Part shown: positions 9,714-18,816 of the stretch, one piece after another | How positions within the stretch are numbered: position 1 is the first letter of the stretch | Layout: each line of letters begins with the position of its first letter | NCBI RefSeq assembly: GCF_018835585.1 | Contig: NZ_JAHGVE010000017.1 | Location: 45,222-109,221 of the forward strand | Length of the DNA: 64,000 nucleotides | Direction: 5' to 3' | From: Pelorhabdus rhamnosifermentans | GTDB lineage: Bacteria; Bacillota; Negativicutes; UMGS1260 | Notes under the pieces: generated by a model | What the model was told of the DNA's origin: nothing | The model's database searches: none | The model's input: only the letters and a program-made list of their open reading frames with translations | Position numbers and translations under genes: made by a program

Positions 9714-9752
9714 GACACCTTGCGCTTTGCGTAAGGTGTTTTTTTTTTTAGT
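9714..9752 (+). terminator. intrinsic terminator after cstA
   Basis: GC-containing hairpin with arms ACACCTT...GCG and CGC...AAGGTGT, followed by a run of more than ten T residues. Confidence 0.9.
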
Positions 9753-9900
9753 TACCGTCTGTAGCACAGCATGCCGTTTGATTGATTATTTAATCATAAC
9801 TTAATTTTTATTAGCTATTATTATTGGAGAAGATTAATTAATGCTAAATATAAATGCTGCAACAAACTAATGACAGGTAATATAAAATGAGGTGCGCCAT

Positions 9901-10473
9901 ATGAAAGTAATAGCTGTTGACATTGACAATGTGCTAAATAATTTTTCAGATACCTTAGCGAGTTCTACGTTTAAATATAATGATTTATATGGTTTGTCTC
10001 GTGAAGAATTTGATCATTATCTTGATATGGTAAAACGCAATGCTTTTGATGAAAGTAATTTTTTGACGACTAAGTTTTCTGATTTTCGTTATCGTATACA
10101 TGAGCAGTGTTATCGTTTGGCACAAGCTAAATCGGATGGAGTACAGTTTATGCATTGGTTAAAAGATAATGGCTGGGAGGTCGTTATTTGTACCAAGCGA
10201 AACTTGCGTTTGACAGGGGAAAGTACTAAAAAGTGGCTGCAGGACAATCACATTCCTTATGATTATTTATTTATGGCCTTAAATAAAATTGTGTTTTGCA
10301 AATTATGGAATGTACCGTATTTAATTGATGATGATATTTTAAATATTACACATGGCGAACGATATGGTATTAAGGTATATTATCCTATTATGGATAAGCA
10401 TGATTCGGCTTTTTCCCATACAGCAAAAGGGTTTACCAGATTTGAGGAGATTAAACAATGGATACAAGAGTAG
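9901..10473 (+). CDS. HAD-family 5'(3')-deoxyribonucleotidase-like protein
   Basis: A 190-aa HAD hydrolase. Motif I is DIDNVL near the N-terminus, motif II is in VVICTKRN, and the acidic motif IV is LIDDDILN. The spacing resembles the small NT5C-type nucleotidases, but the substrate is not proven. The ATG at 9901 has GAGGTG 6 nt upstream, better than the GTG at 9892. The 3' end overlaps the next gene by 16 nt, so it is co-translated with the primase-like protein and may act on nucleotides used or made by it (inference). Confidence 0.75.
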   Translation: MKVIAVDIDNVLNNFSDTLASSTFKYNDLYGLSREEFDHYLDMVKRNAFDESNFLTTKFSDFRYRIHEQCYRLAQAKSDGVQFMHWLKDNGWEVVICTKRNLRLTGESTKKWLQDNHIPYDYLFMALNKIVFCKLWNVPYLIDDDILNITHGERYGIKVYYPIMDKHDSAFSHTAKGFTRFEEIKQWIQE

Positions 10474-11216
10474 AGCTGCTGGAAGCATTTTATCAAACAA
10501 TGCGTAAGGATAAAATAAAAATAGAAAATAAAAATTACGGTTTTGATTTTATCAATCAATTGACAGCAAATGATGCGATGTTGGATTATGGGCAGATGGA
10601 AAACAATTTTATCCATAAATACAGGTTGTTAAATGTTTCAGAGCAGCTCCGAGAAAGGTTGTTGCAAGGACATGTAAACCAAGAGTATAATGTCTGTCTT
10701 TATTTTGATGAAACGGCAAATAACACGCTTTGCTTTAATTTAGACAATAACTTTAAAACGAATAATACCCAGTTAATATCGGAAATGAAGCTTGCCGTAG
10801 ACTATTTACAACAGCATCTTGGAAAATATGGTATAGAGACGGTTTGTATTAAGAGTGGACGTGGCTATCACCAGTGGTGTCATTTTGAGCGGCCGATTGC
10901 CAATCGGCTGCTATTGAACTTTATGATAAGAATTGCGGCCAAGACATTAGCTTCATTACATTATAGTAATCATGATTACCATACCATAAAAATTAATATG
11001 AGCCCCAACCCGAAATTTGTGAACGTTTTATCATTACGTGCCTTCGGATCAAGGCATATCAAAACAGGTAACTTTTCGCATATTCAGACAAAAGACGGTG
11101 TTTTAAATGAAGAAGATTCATGGAAGTATTTTAGCGATTATATGATAAATAAAACAATTTCAGAACAGCAATTTATGCTGGCGTATGATGATTTGGCAAA
11201 AACCATCGTTTTTTAA
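10458..11216 (+). CDS. predicted archaeo-eukaryotic primase (AEP)-like protein
   Basis: A 252-aa protein I do not recognise as a named family. Its motifs match the AEP/PrimPol catalytic core: FNLDNN (93-98) at the usual D-x-D position, SGRGYH (133-138) matching the nucleotide-binding S-x-H motif, and SLRAFGSRHIKTG (192-204) resembling motif III. The first metal-binding Asp is Asn94, so catalysis is doubtful unless an upstream Asp (FDET, 83-86) substitutes. GAGGAG lies 8 nt before the ATG, inside the upstream gene. No helicase, Zn-finger or replication gene is adjacent. Confidence 0.5.
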   Translation: MDTRVELLEAFYQTMRKDKIKIENKNYGFDFINQLTANDAMLDYGQMENNFIHKYRLLNVSEQLRERLLQGHVNQEYNVCLYFDETANNTLCFNLDNNFKTNNTQLISEMKLAVDYLQQHLGKYGIETVCIKSGRGYHQWCHFERPIANRLLLNFMIRIAAKTLASLHYSNHDYHTIKINMSPNPKFVNVLSLRAFGSRHIKTGNFSHIQTKDGVLNEEDSWKYFSDYMINKTISEQQFMLAYDDLAKTIVF

Positions 11217-11263
11217 ACAGTGAACTGATTAGCTTTTTGAACGGTGAATCGTAATAGAATAAG

Positions 11264-11336
11264 AAGAAATTCCAAGGTATATACAGAGTCAAATGTTAAT
11301 TTGTGACTTAAGTCTGTACTTTGGAATTTTTTTTGT
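11264..11336 (+). terminator. probable terminator after the primase-like gene
   Basis: Long imperfect inverted repeat, AAATTCCAAGGTA...AGTC against GACT...TACTTTGGAATTT, ending in a T-rich tract. It separates this unit from the flagellar operon. Confidence 0.6.
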
Positions 11337-11354
11337 TTTATTGGTTTTCTTAAT

Positions 11355-11380
11355 TAAAACTAAATATATGTTTGCGATAC
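11355..11380 (+). promoter_or_regulatory. candidate sigma-28 (FliA/SigD) promoter of the flgD operon
   Basis: TAAA (11355-11358), 14 bp, then TGCGATAC (11373-11380) resembles the TAAA-N15-GCCGATAA consensus and lies 47 bp before the flgD start. Two mismatches in the -10 and one base shorter spacing leave this tentative. Confidence 0.4.
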
Positions 11381-11426
11381 TTTGTTTGATTAAATGAATT
11401 ATTTGAAAGAAAAGGGAGGAAAACAA

Positions 11427-11855
11427 ATGAGTACGACATCAGCCGTTAATTCTGCGTCGGCATCATCTACTTCTAGCACGTCGAGTACGACAAGTACCAG
11501 CAGTTTGGATTTTGACGAATTTATTCAACTATTAGCTACAGAATTGAAATATCAGGATCCTGACGATCCTGTTAGCGGGACTGAATATGTATCGCAGATG
11601 GCTCAAATTAGCTCCTTGTCAGCATTGTCTACCATTAACACTTCGCTAAATAATTCTGAAGCCTATGACATCATTGGAAAAACGGCAACATATTCAACTA
11701 CCGATACATCCGGTGCTACAGTTACGGGCACAGGTACGGTGCAGTCAGTCACAATTTCCGGTAGTAACACCTATGTCAATGTTGGTGGCACAACAGTCGA
11801 TCTTTCTTCTATTACAAAGGTGGCAAGCGCTTCAAGTGATACGTCTTCAACATAA
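11427..11855 (+). CDS. flgD: flagellar hook-capping protein FlgD
   Basis: A 142-aa short FlgD that caps the growing hook. After a Ser/Thr-rich N-terminus it has the conserved SLDFDEFIQLLATELKYQDPDDPVSGTEYVSQMAQISSL signature region, in which FLxLLxxxLxxQDPxxP is diagnostic. It lacks the long C-terminal Ig/tudor domains of enterobacterial FlgD. The ATG at 11427 has GGGAGG upstream. It is the first gene of the late flagellar cluster, which runs in the same direction to flaG. Confidence 0.9.
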   Translation: MSTTSAVNSASASSTSSTSSTTSTSSLDFDEFIQLLATELKYQDPDDPVSGTEYVSQMAQISSLSALSTINTSLNNSEAYDIIGKTATYSTTDTSGATVTGTGTVQSVTISGSNTYVNVGGTTVDLSSITKVASASSDTSST

Positions 11856-11959
11856 CATGAACATAATCGAAAATAATTACTTATAGCCGGACCCTATACG
11901 GGAGGTTATTTTCTATTTCTGAATGAGCGATGAAATAGTAATTTAGGAGGTTTTTTTAT

Positions 11960-13591
11960 ATGGCTATGATGAATGCGTTATCTTCCGCAGTAACAGGGCT
12001 TAAAACCGAACAAAGTGCTCTTGATGTAATTGCGAATAATATCGCCAACGTGAATACGACAGGTTATAAATCACAGACGGTCACTTTCAGTGATTTGTTG
12101 AGCCAAACGATTAGTGCAGCTTCCGGTGCTACTTCAACTACTGGCGGTGTTAATGCTCAGCAGATTGGACATGGTACTCAAATTAGTAGCACTGAAACTG
12201 ATATGACGGTAGGTACACCTTCAACAACCAGTAATTCTACCGATGTAGCTCTTACTGGTGCAGGTTACTTAATTGTACAGACTGGCACGAAAGGTGACTA
12301 TGAGTTCACTAGAAACGGCAGTTTAAGTATTGATGATGATGGAAATTTGAATGTAAATGGTTATGACGTTTGCGGTTGGGAGGCATATACTCTCGATTCG
12401 TCTGGCAACAAAGTTTATACTACTACGGGCACTGTCGAGCCGATTAATGTTTACAGCGATGACTACTCCAACAATAAAAAGGTCATGGCAGCCACGACGA
12501 CGACGACGGCTACGGTTACGGGTAACGCCAGCACCTCAGCCGATGTGGTGACAGGGGCTACTCTGAAAAATATCGGTACTACAACGATTACAACCCCGGA
12601 TACAACAGCCACAATCAATGTTATCGATGAACAGGGCAATAAAACTGCGGTTACAGTTGATTTAAAAAAGTGCGCTACAGATAATACAACAACGAGTTGG
12701 TATTGGACAGCCAGTGCCACAGATACAACGATTAGTCCATCAAGCGGCTATATTGCCTTTGATTCAGACGGTAATATGGTTACTTCTGTTACTCCGCTGA
12801 CAGCGGCAATAACATCTGCTACTAATACTACAGGTTATTCTGATTCCAGTATGAGTGTTAGCACAGGCTTGACAGCAGGAGATTATACTGTCCAAGTGGC
12901 AGCTTCTACTACAAGTACTGGCACATACGATATTACATTGACGGACCCCGCAGGCAAGACCTATACAACCACTTCAACTACGGGCGCTGCTACTTTTACA
13001 ACTTCGTCAGGAACAGTCACTTTAGCCGCACCGACGACTCTTGCAGCGGGGACGGTGGATTTTACCGTTACTGCGGGGACTACTGTTACTTTTGATTCCA
13101 AACCAGTACTTACCGTGACATCAACGACTGCCGGCACGAATGCAGTTCCTGTTACAATGGATCTTTCCAAGATGACATCGACAGGCACCACTAGCAGCTT
13201 AACTGCGACAGCTGATGGGAATGTGGCCGGAACAGCAACGGACAGCAGCTATACAATTGCTAAAGACGGAACGATTTCAGTTACCTACTCGAATGGATTA
13301 ACACGATCCGTCGGGCAAATTGCTTTGGCTGTTTTCCAGAATGCAAGCGGGTTGGAAAAAGCCGGGAATAGTTTTTATACGGCTAGTAACAGTTCAGGCA
13401 GTTATAATACAGTTGTTGCTGGTGAGAATGGTTCAGGTACGATGACATCGTACGCACTAGAACTGTCTAACGTCGATTTGGCATCGCAGTTTAGTTCGAT
13501 GATGATCAGTCAACGGGCCTATCAGGCGAATAGTAAAGTGATTTCTACTGGCAGCCAGATGTTACAGTCTCTTATCAGTATGGTGGATTGA
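11960..13591 (+). CDS. flgE: flagellar hook protein FlgE
   Basis: A 543-aa axial protein. The N-terminal rod motif is ALSSAVTGLKTEQSALDVIANNIANVNTTGYK, and the C-terminal coiled-coil heptads include DLASQFSSMMISQRAYQANSKVISTGSQMLQSLI, both conserved across FlgE/FlgF/FlgG. The middle (about 170-420) is very Thr/Ala/Ser-rich and longer than in a minimal FlgE, consistent with a surface-exposed variable hook domain. SD TAGGAGG lies upstream. Downstream genes encode the hook-filament junction. Confidence 0.92.
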   Translation: MAMMNALSSAVTGLKTEQSALDVIANNIANVNTTGYKSQTVTFSDLLSQTISAASGATSTTGGVNAQQIGHGTQISSTETDMTVGTPSTTSNSTDVALTGAGYLIVQTGTKGDYEFTRNGSLSIDDDGNLNVNGYDVCGWEAYTLDSSGNKVYTTTGTVEPINVYSDDYSNNKKVMAATTTTTATVTGNASTSADVVTGATLKNIGTTTITTPDTTATINVIDEQGNKTAVTVDLKKCATDNTTTSWYWTASATDTTISPSSGYIAFDSDGNMVTSVTPLTAAITSATNTTGYSDSSMSVSTGLTAGDYTVQVAASTTSTGTYDITLTDPAGKTYTTTSTTGAATFTTSSGTVTLAAPTTLAAGTVDFTVTAGTTVTFDSKPVLTVTSTTAGTNAVPVTMDLSKMTSTGTTSSLTATADGNVAGTATDSSYTIAKDGTISVTYSNGLTRSVGQIALAVFQNASGLEKAGNSFYTASNSSGSYNTVVAGENGSGTMTSYALELSNVDLASQFSSMMISQRAYQANSKVISTGSQMLQSLISMVD

Positions 13592-13623
13592 TGCAATTCA
13601 ATTGTTAAAGGAGGTTCGCGCAT

Positions 13624-15717
13624 ATGGGGTCGACTTTCGGTACCTATAACATCGCTTATTCGGGAATGTATGTGAATCAGGCCTCGTTGGCAACAGCAAG
13701 TACGAACCTTGCCAATGTCGATACAACCGGAGCTTCAAAGGTGCAAGTATCTAGTGTTGAACGGGATACTGTCCAGTCAGGCGGAACATCTACAGGAGAT
13801 GGTGTTAGCGTGGCGGCCATTACGCGAGCTCGTGATCGATATCTCGACAGTGCTTATCGAACACAAAATGCCGCTGCTACTTATTTGTCAGTGAAAAGTG
13901 GTAATTTGAAATACTTGGATAAGATATTGAGTGAATATGATACTACCTCTACTTCGACTACGGATACGACGAGTAACGGTGTAGAGACGGAGCTGGAAGA
14001 TTTTTTTAATGCATGGCAAACATTATCAACGGATTCGGGTTCGAGTTCAAGCTCGAATACCGGTACTTCTGCTCAAACTACTTTTGCGGCTGCGATTACT
14101 ACTGCGACTAGCGGTACCACCTCTACTGCAAAAACGGCTGTCAGCACTGCTTATTCTGCTTATAAGGCTGCTCTCACCAGTGGGAATGCGGCAACAATCG
14201 TTTCTACTAAAACTACGTTAGATTCTGCTGTTACTACTTTAAGCGATTCGACGCTCACTGCCGCGCTTACTACTTATAACACGAGTTCGGGTACCGCCAT
14301 CAATTCGGCTGCTACCACTTTATCTGCGGACATTACTAATGGGTCTAGTGCTCTAGCGACTCTTTCCAGTGCAATTACTACTGCGACAAGCGGCACGACT
14401 TCTACTGCAAAAACGGCTGTCAGTACTGCTTATTCTGCTTATACGGCTGCGCTTACTAGTGGTGTTGCGAAGACAATCGTTTCTACTAAGACTACATTAG
14501 ATAGTGCAGTTACTGCTTTAGCTGATACGACTCTTACTACCGCTTATAGTACTTATAATAGTGCTACAGATGGGGGGACAACGATCAATACGGCGGCCAC
14601 TTCGTTAACGAATGCGATTACTACGGCCACTTCTACTGCGACTGCGGAGACTACTCGTGCAGCCGTTACGGCAGCTGGTGTTGATTTGATCTCCACGCTA
14701 ACCGATATTGACAAGGAATTGCAGCAATTGCAGACAGATGCTGTGACTGGCGTTAAAGATGGTGTAGACAGTCTCAATGACCTTGCGAGCCAAGTTGCGG
14801 ATTTGGATAAGCAAATTACCCAGGCAGAGGCGGGTGGGGGCGAAGCCAGTTACCTGAGAGATCAGCGGGATGTTCTACTTGATCAGATGTCTTCTCTGGC
14901 GAATATTAGTACTACCGAATCCAATGGAACGCTAAAAGTTACTTTAAATGGAGCAAATCTAGTTGATGGCGATACGGCACGTTCGCTGGTTGTTGACGGC
15001 AGCGGAACGATAACTGATCCGTTGACTGTCAATTGGGCCGATTCAGGTACTCAAGCGAGTATTCAAAGCGGAAGTATCAAGGCTTATATGGAAGATGCCG
15101 ATCAGACTGGCTATGCAACGATCGACTCAAGTAGTCTTCCTTATAATTTTACTACAACAGCAACAAGTTCAATCAGTACCCTGCGTCAGGGTCTCAATGA
15201 CTTGATTACTACACTTGCAACGAAAGTTAATTCTCTGAGTACCTCAGGCGTCGATCTTGATGGCAATGCAGGTCTTGACTTTTTTACGGCCATCGATTCC
15301 AGTCAGCCACTGAGTATCACTAATATCCAGGTTAACCCTGCGCTTGTAGCTGATTCAAGCAAGGTCGTGGCAGCTTCCAGCGCTGCCTCCGGTGACAATA
15401 CTGTCGCGAATGAAATTTGTGCCCTTGAAGATGATACTACTTGCTATAAGAGCAGCAATTCGTCGCTTGATATTATCGACTTTTATGCGGCGATAACGGA
15501 TTGGATTGGAACTGCCGGCGATACGGCGGCGAGTAATTATACAACGCAATCAACTTTGGTGACTCAGGTAGACACCCAGAGAAAATCTGTTTCGAGTATT
15601 TCCATCGATGAGGAAATGTCCAACATGATCAAATTTCAAAATGCCTACGCTGCCAGCGCCAAGGTTATGAGTACGATCGATAATATGCTTTACACATTGA
15701 TTAGTGAATTTGATTAG
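13624..15717 (+). CDS. flgK: flagellar hook-associated protein FlgK, first paralog (with repeat insertion)
   Basis: A 697-aa hook-filament junction protein. The N-terminal D0/D1 domain contains SLATASTNLANVDTTGASKV, and the C-terminal helix contains SIDEEMSNMIKFQNAYAASAKVMSTIDNML. Residues about 152-345 hold two copies, 93 residues apart, of an Ala/Thr/Ser-rich module (AITTATSGTTSTAKTAVSTA...). The same module occurs in FliD. Without it the protein would have ordinary FlgK length. GAGGTTC-type SD upstream. A second FlgK gene follows after 17 bp. Confidence 0.88.
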   Translation: MGSTFGTYNIAYSGMYVNQASLATASTNLANVDTTGASKVQVSSVERDTVQSGGTSTGDGVSVAAITRARDRYLDSAYRTQNAAATYLSVKSGNLKYLDKILSEYDTTSTSTTDTTSNGVETELEDFFNAWQTLSTDSGSSSSSNTGTSAQTTFAAAITTATSGTTSTAKTAVSTAYSAYKAALTSGNAATIVSTKTTLDSAVTTLSDSTLTAALTTYNTSSGTAINSAATTLSADITNGSSALATLSSAITTATSGTTSTAKTAVSTAYSAYTAALTSGVAKTIVSTKTTLDSAVTALADTTLTTAYSTYNSATDGGTTINTAATSLTNAITTATSTATAETTRAAVTAAGVDLISTLTDIDKELQQLQTDAVTGVKDGVDSLNDLASQVADLDKQITQAEAGGGEASYLRDQRDVLLDQMSSLANISTTESNGTLKVTLNGANLVDGDTARSLVVDGSGTITDPLTVNWADSGTQASIQSGSIKAYMEDADQTGYATIDSSSLPYNFTTTATSSISTLRQGLNDLITTLATKVNSLSTSGVDLDGNAGLDFFTAIDSSQPLSITNIQVNPALVADSSKVVAASSAASGDNTVANEICALEDDTTCYKSSNSSLDIIDFYAAITDWIGTAGDTAASNYTTQSTLVTQVDTQRKSVSSISIDEEMSNMIKFQNAYAASAKVMSTIDNMLYTLISEFD

Positions 15718-15734
15718 AATAAGGGGGGAGTGAG

Positions 15735-17252
15735 ATGGCTTCAACTTTTTTGGGACTTAGTATTGCTAGTAGTGGTTTAAATGCCGCTCAGATAGGATTG
15801 GCAACGACTACGAATAATATGAGCAATATCGATACAACAGGTTATTCAAGGCAATTGGTGAATCAGACATCGGTTGGCCCGGCTGCGGTTTACAGTAGTA
15901 GTTTAGTGGGTAATGGGGTAGATGTTACTTCTGTGGATAGAGTGCGTAGTGACAGCCTTGATCAGAAGTATTGGCAGGAAAATAGCGCATCAAATGAATG
16001 GGATGCCAAGTCCACTTACTTGTCGCAATTAGAAACTGTTTTCGGTAGTTCGACGGATGATACTACGAGTACAATTAATACAGCGCTGAATACATTCAAT
16101 ACCGACTTAGAAAGTTTATCTACTGATCCGACGAGTACCAGTGTCCGGGCCACCGTGCTTGAACAAGCCAATACACTCTGCTCAACGATTAACGATACTG
16201 CGTCAGAACTAACTCAGTTACGCAGTGATGTTAATAACGATGTCAAAACAACCGTGGCACAAATTAATTCCTATACAACGCAGATTGCCACCTTGAATAA
16301 ACAGATTGTGGTGGCAAATGCCTCGGGGGCTTCTTCTAATGAATTGAAAGATCAACAGGGAGTACTTGTTGATAAACTTTCCGCGCTTGTTGGTGTTAAT
16401 GTAACGAAAAACGATGATGGCGTTCTTAAGATCACCGTTGGAAATTCTGTATTAGTGGACGGCAGTGATTCCAAACAACTAGAATGCTATACCGTAACAG
16501 ACACGACCAGTGCCGAGTATGGCATGTATGGAATCCGCGATGAAGCTACCGGACAAGATGTCACTACAGGTGACTCCGGTTCTCTCAATGGATATCTTGA
16601 GATTCGGGATGGCGCTACCTCAGATAGTAAAGGCATCCCTTACTATACCAATCAATTGAATGAATTCGCACAGACCTTTGCCAAAGCTTTTAATGAAGGC
16701 ATTACTGTTGGCACTACCACTTATAGCGGCAATGCCGATGGGTATGGGCTTGATAATACAACAGACGTTCGTTTTTTTTCCTATGATAACAAATCATCAG
16801 CAGATCTGATAGCGAGTGCCAGCACTATCGACGCAGCCTACCAAAATATTACTGCGGCAAATATTACGGTATCAAAAGACATTCAGAATGATTCAAATAA
16901 AATTGCGGCATCCTCAACAGCCAATGCGACTAGCAATAGTACAAATCTTGCAGACCTTATTAGTATTAGTACAAGTGCTGACATTTTCGGAAATGCTACG
17001 GCTACAGGTTTTTTTAGTGCAATTATCTCCACTGTTGGTACGGACAGCGCCTCGGCAACAACACAATACAACCGCAAGAGCACGATCACAAGCTATATCA
17101 ATACCAGCCGGTCTTCTGTATCGGCCGTTTCCAGTAACGAAGAGACAGTTAATTTGACTAAATATCAGGCAGCCTATGCCGCGTCGGCTTCTGCTACCAG
17201 CACTTGGAGTAAAATATATGATGAAACCATCGACATGGTGGTAAGTAGTTAG
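15735..17252 (+). CDS. flgK: flagellar hook-associated protein FlgK, second paralog
   Basis: A 505-aa FlgK with a canonical N-terminus (FLGLSIASSGLNAAQIGLAT, then NMSNIDTTGYSRQ) and C-terminus (SSNEETVNLTKYQAAYAASA). It lacks the large repeat insertion of the preceding paralog and is closer to typical FlgK size. The SD AAGGGGGGAG gives a clear start. Two FlgK-type proteins side by side suggest alternative or stacked junction rings, one perhaps specialised for an extended filament junction (inference). Confidence 0.88.
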   Translation: MASTFLGLSIASSGLNAAQIGLATTTNNMSNIDTTGYSRQLVNQTSVGPAAVYSSSLVGNGVDVTSVDRVRSDSLDQKYWQENSASNEWDAKSTYLSQLETVFGSSTDDTTSTINTALNTFNTDLESLSTDPTSTSVRATVLEQANTLCSTINDTASELTQLRSDVNNDVKTTVAQINSYTTQIATLNKQIVVANASGASSNELKDQQGVLVDKLSALVGVNVTKNDDGVLKITVGNSVLVDGSDSKQLECYTVTDTTSAEYGMYGIRDEATGQDVTTGDSGSLNGYLEIRDGATSDSKGIPYYTNQLNEFAQTFAKAFNEGITVGTTTYSGNADGYGLDNTTDVRFFSYDNKSSADLIASASTIDAAYQNITAANITVSKDIQNDSNKIAASSTANATSNSTNLADLISISTSADIFGNATATGFFSAIISTVGTDSASATTQYNRKSTITSYINTSRSSVSAVSSNEETVNLTKYQAAYAASASATSTWSKIYDETIDMVVSS

Positions 17253-17267
17253 AAGGGGGGCTTTTTT

Positions 17268-18791
17268 ATGCGTATAACCAATAATATGACAATGGAAAGT
17301 ACTTTGAATAATATTAATGCCGCAGCCAATCGACTAGCAGTGGCCAATGCGGCTGTGTCATCGGAAAAAAAAATTCAGTCAGCTTCCGATGATCCCGTTG
17401 TGGCGACAAAGGCGATAACATACCGTAGCTATGTTTCTCAGATAACACAATACCAGGATAACGCTTCTGCCGCCACAGGCTGGCAAAAAGCAACGGATAC
17501 GGCTTTGAGCGACTTGAGTGATGTTATTTCAAGTGCGAAGGAATTGGCAACAGAAGCGGCTAGTGACACGTGCAGCGATACGGACAAGGCCAGTATTAAG
17601 ACCCAGATTGAATCCCTGCAGACGCAGGCTGTTTCGATTATGAACACGACTTATTCCGGACGCTATATTTTTGGCGGCTACAGTACGAGTGAAGCGCCCT
17701 ATGCGTCGACATCTACGTCGATTGGCAGCAGCGTGACATATAAGGGAGACTATTTGAGTCTGGGCGGCGTTGTGTCATCGGATGTGTCAGATGACACCAT
17801 TAAATCTTTTTATACCGCAAATACCAGTTCCGTCTACGATTCCCTAACTGCGGCTTCAGCGACGGCTTTGACGGCTTATAATACGGCGGAGTCCTTAGCA
17901 GCTGCCTCCCCAACAGATACTGTTCTAGCAGCTAAAGCGGCATCTGCTAAGACAACTTCAGATACTTTAGCTGCTGCTGTTACAACCTATGGTGGTTCGA
18001 CTAATTTGACTATTGCTGCTGCTTCTGCCAAGACTGACTATAATACCTTAACAACGGCAGTGACGACTTATGGCGGTACGACTACTCTATCTGCCGCAGC
18101 GGCGACGGCTCTCGCGGCCTATAATACGGCTGAAGCAGCGGCTACTGCCTCTTCCAGCGACACTACGTTAGCAGCAGCTGCTACTGCTGCTAAGACAACA
18201 TCGGACACCTTAGCGGCTGCAGTTACGACTTATGGTGGTACGACTACTTTATCTGCTGCGGCTGTAGCTGCTAAGACGACTTCAGATACCTTAGCTGGTG
18301 CGAGTACTAGTACAGACCAGGATATTAAATACAACATTGGTTTTAACAACGGCGACGTGACTGTAAATACGGAAGGGCAAGACGTGGTCGGCGAAGGTAC
18401 TGGCAACAATTTGTTCGATACTTTTTCTAAACTGCTTCTTGCGTTAGATGGTGATACCAGCTATAAGACAGCCTCAGTAGATTCGTCAGGAAGTGTGACT
18501 GTTACAACAAATTCGCTAAGCATAAGTGGTTTACTTACCGACCTAACTACAGACGCAGATCGAGTAGAGTCAGCTCAAGCTACGCTGGGAGCTCGCATGG
18601 ATTATGTGGATAGTGTAACAAGTAGCCTTGGAGATGCCTATACAGCGTATAAAACGCTGATGAGTGACAATGAGGATGTCGATACGGCTTCAGCGGCTAC
18701 GGAACAAACTGCCGCTGAGTATAGTTATGAAGCAGCCCTTGCGGTTGGAGCCAAGGCCATTTCTAAGACGCTGATAGATTATACAGGATAA
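17268..18791 (+). CDS. flgL: flagellar hook-associated protein FlgL
   Basis: A 507-aa junction protein with a flagellin-like N-terminus (MRITNNMTMESTLNNINAA, then KKIQSASDDPVVATKAI) and the C-terminal ATEQTAAEYSYEAALAVGAKAISKTLIDY. Residues about 195-345 are Ala/Thr repeats built from AKTTSDTLAAAVTTYGG-like units, recurring three to four times. This lengthens it well past the roughly 300 aa usual for FlgL. A GGGGGG-rich SD lies 7 nt before the ATG. Confidence 0.9.
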   Translation: MRITNNMTMESTLNNINAAANRLAVANAAVSSEKKIQSASDDPVVATKAITYRSYVSQITQYQDNASAATGWQKATDTALSDLSDVISSAKELATEAASDTCSDTDKASIKTQIESLQTQAVSIMNTTYSGRYIFGGYSTSEAPYASTSTSIGSSVTYKGDYLSLGGVVSSDVSDDTIKSFYTANTSSVYDSLTAASATALTAYNTAESLAAASPTDTVLAAKAASAKTTSDTLAAAVTTYGGSTNLTIAAASAKTDYNTLTTAVTTYGGTTTLSAAAATALAAYNTAEAAATASSSDTTLAAAATAAKTTSDTLAAAVTTYGGTTTLSAAAVAAKTTSDTLAGASTSTDQDIKYNIGFNNGDVTVNTEGQDVVGEGTGNNLFDTFSKLLLALDGDTSYKTASVDSSGSVTVTTNSLSISGLLTDLTTDADRVESAQATLGARMDYVDSVTSSLGDAYTAYKTLMSDNEDVDTASAATEQTAAEYSYEAALAVGAKAISKTLIDYTG

Positions 18792-18816
18792 TGGGTATAC
18801 GAAGGAGGCGAGAAAA

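Noticed and set aside
14086..18310. Repeats in flgK1 and flgL considered as CRISPR or minisatellite
   Set aside because: The units are in frame, lack uniform spacers, and encode Ala/Thr-rich protein; no cas genes.
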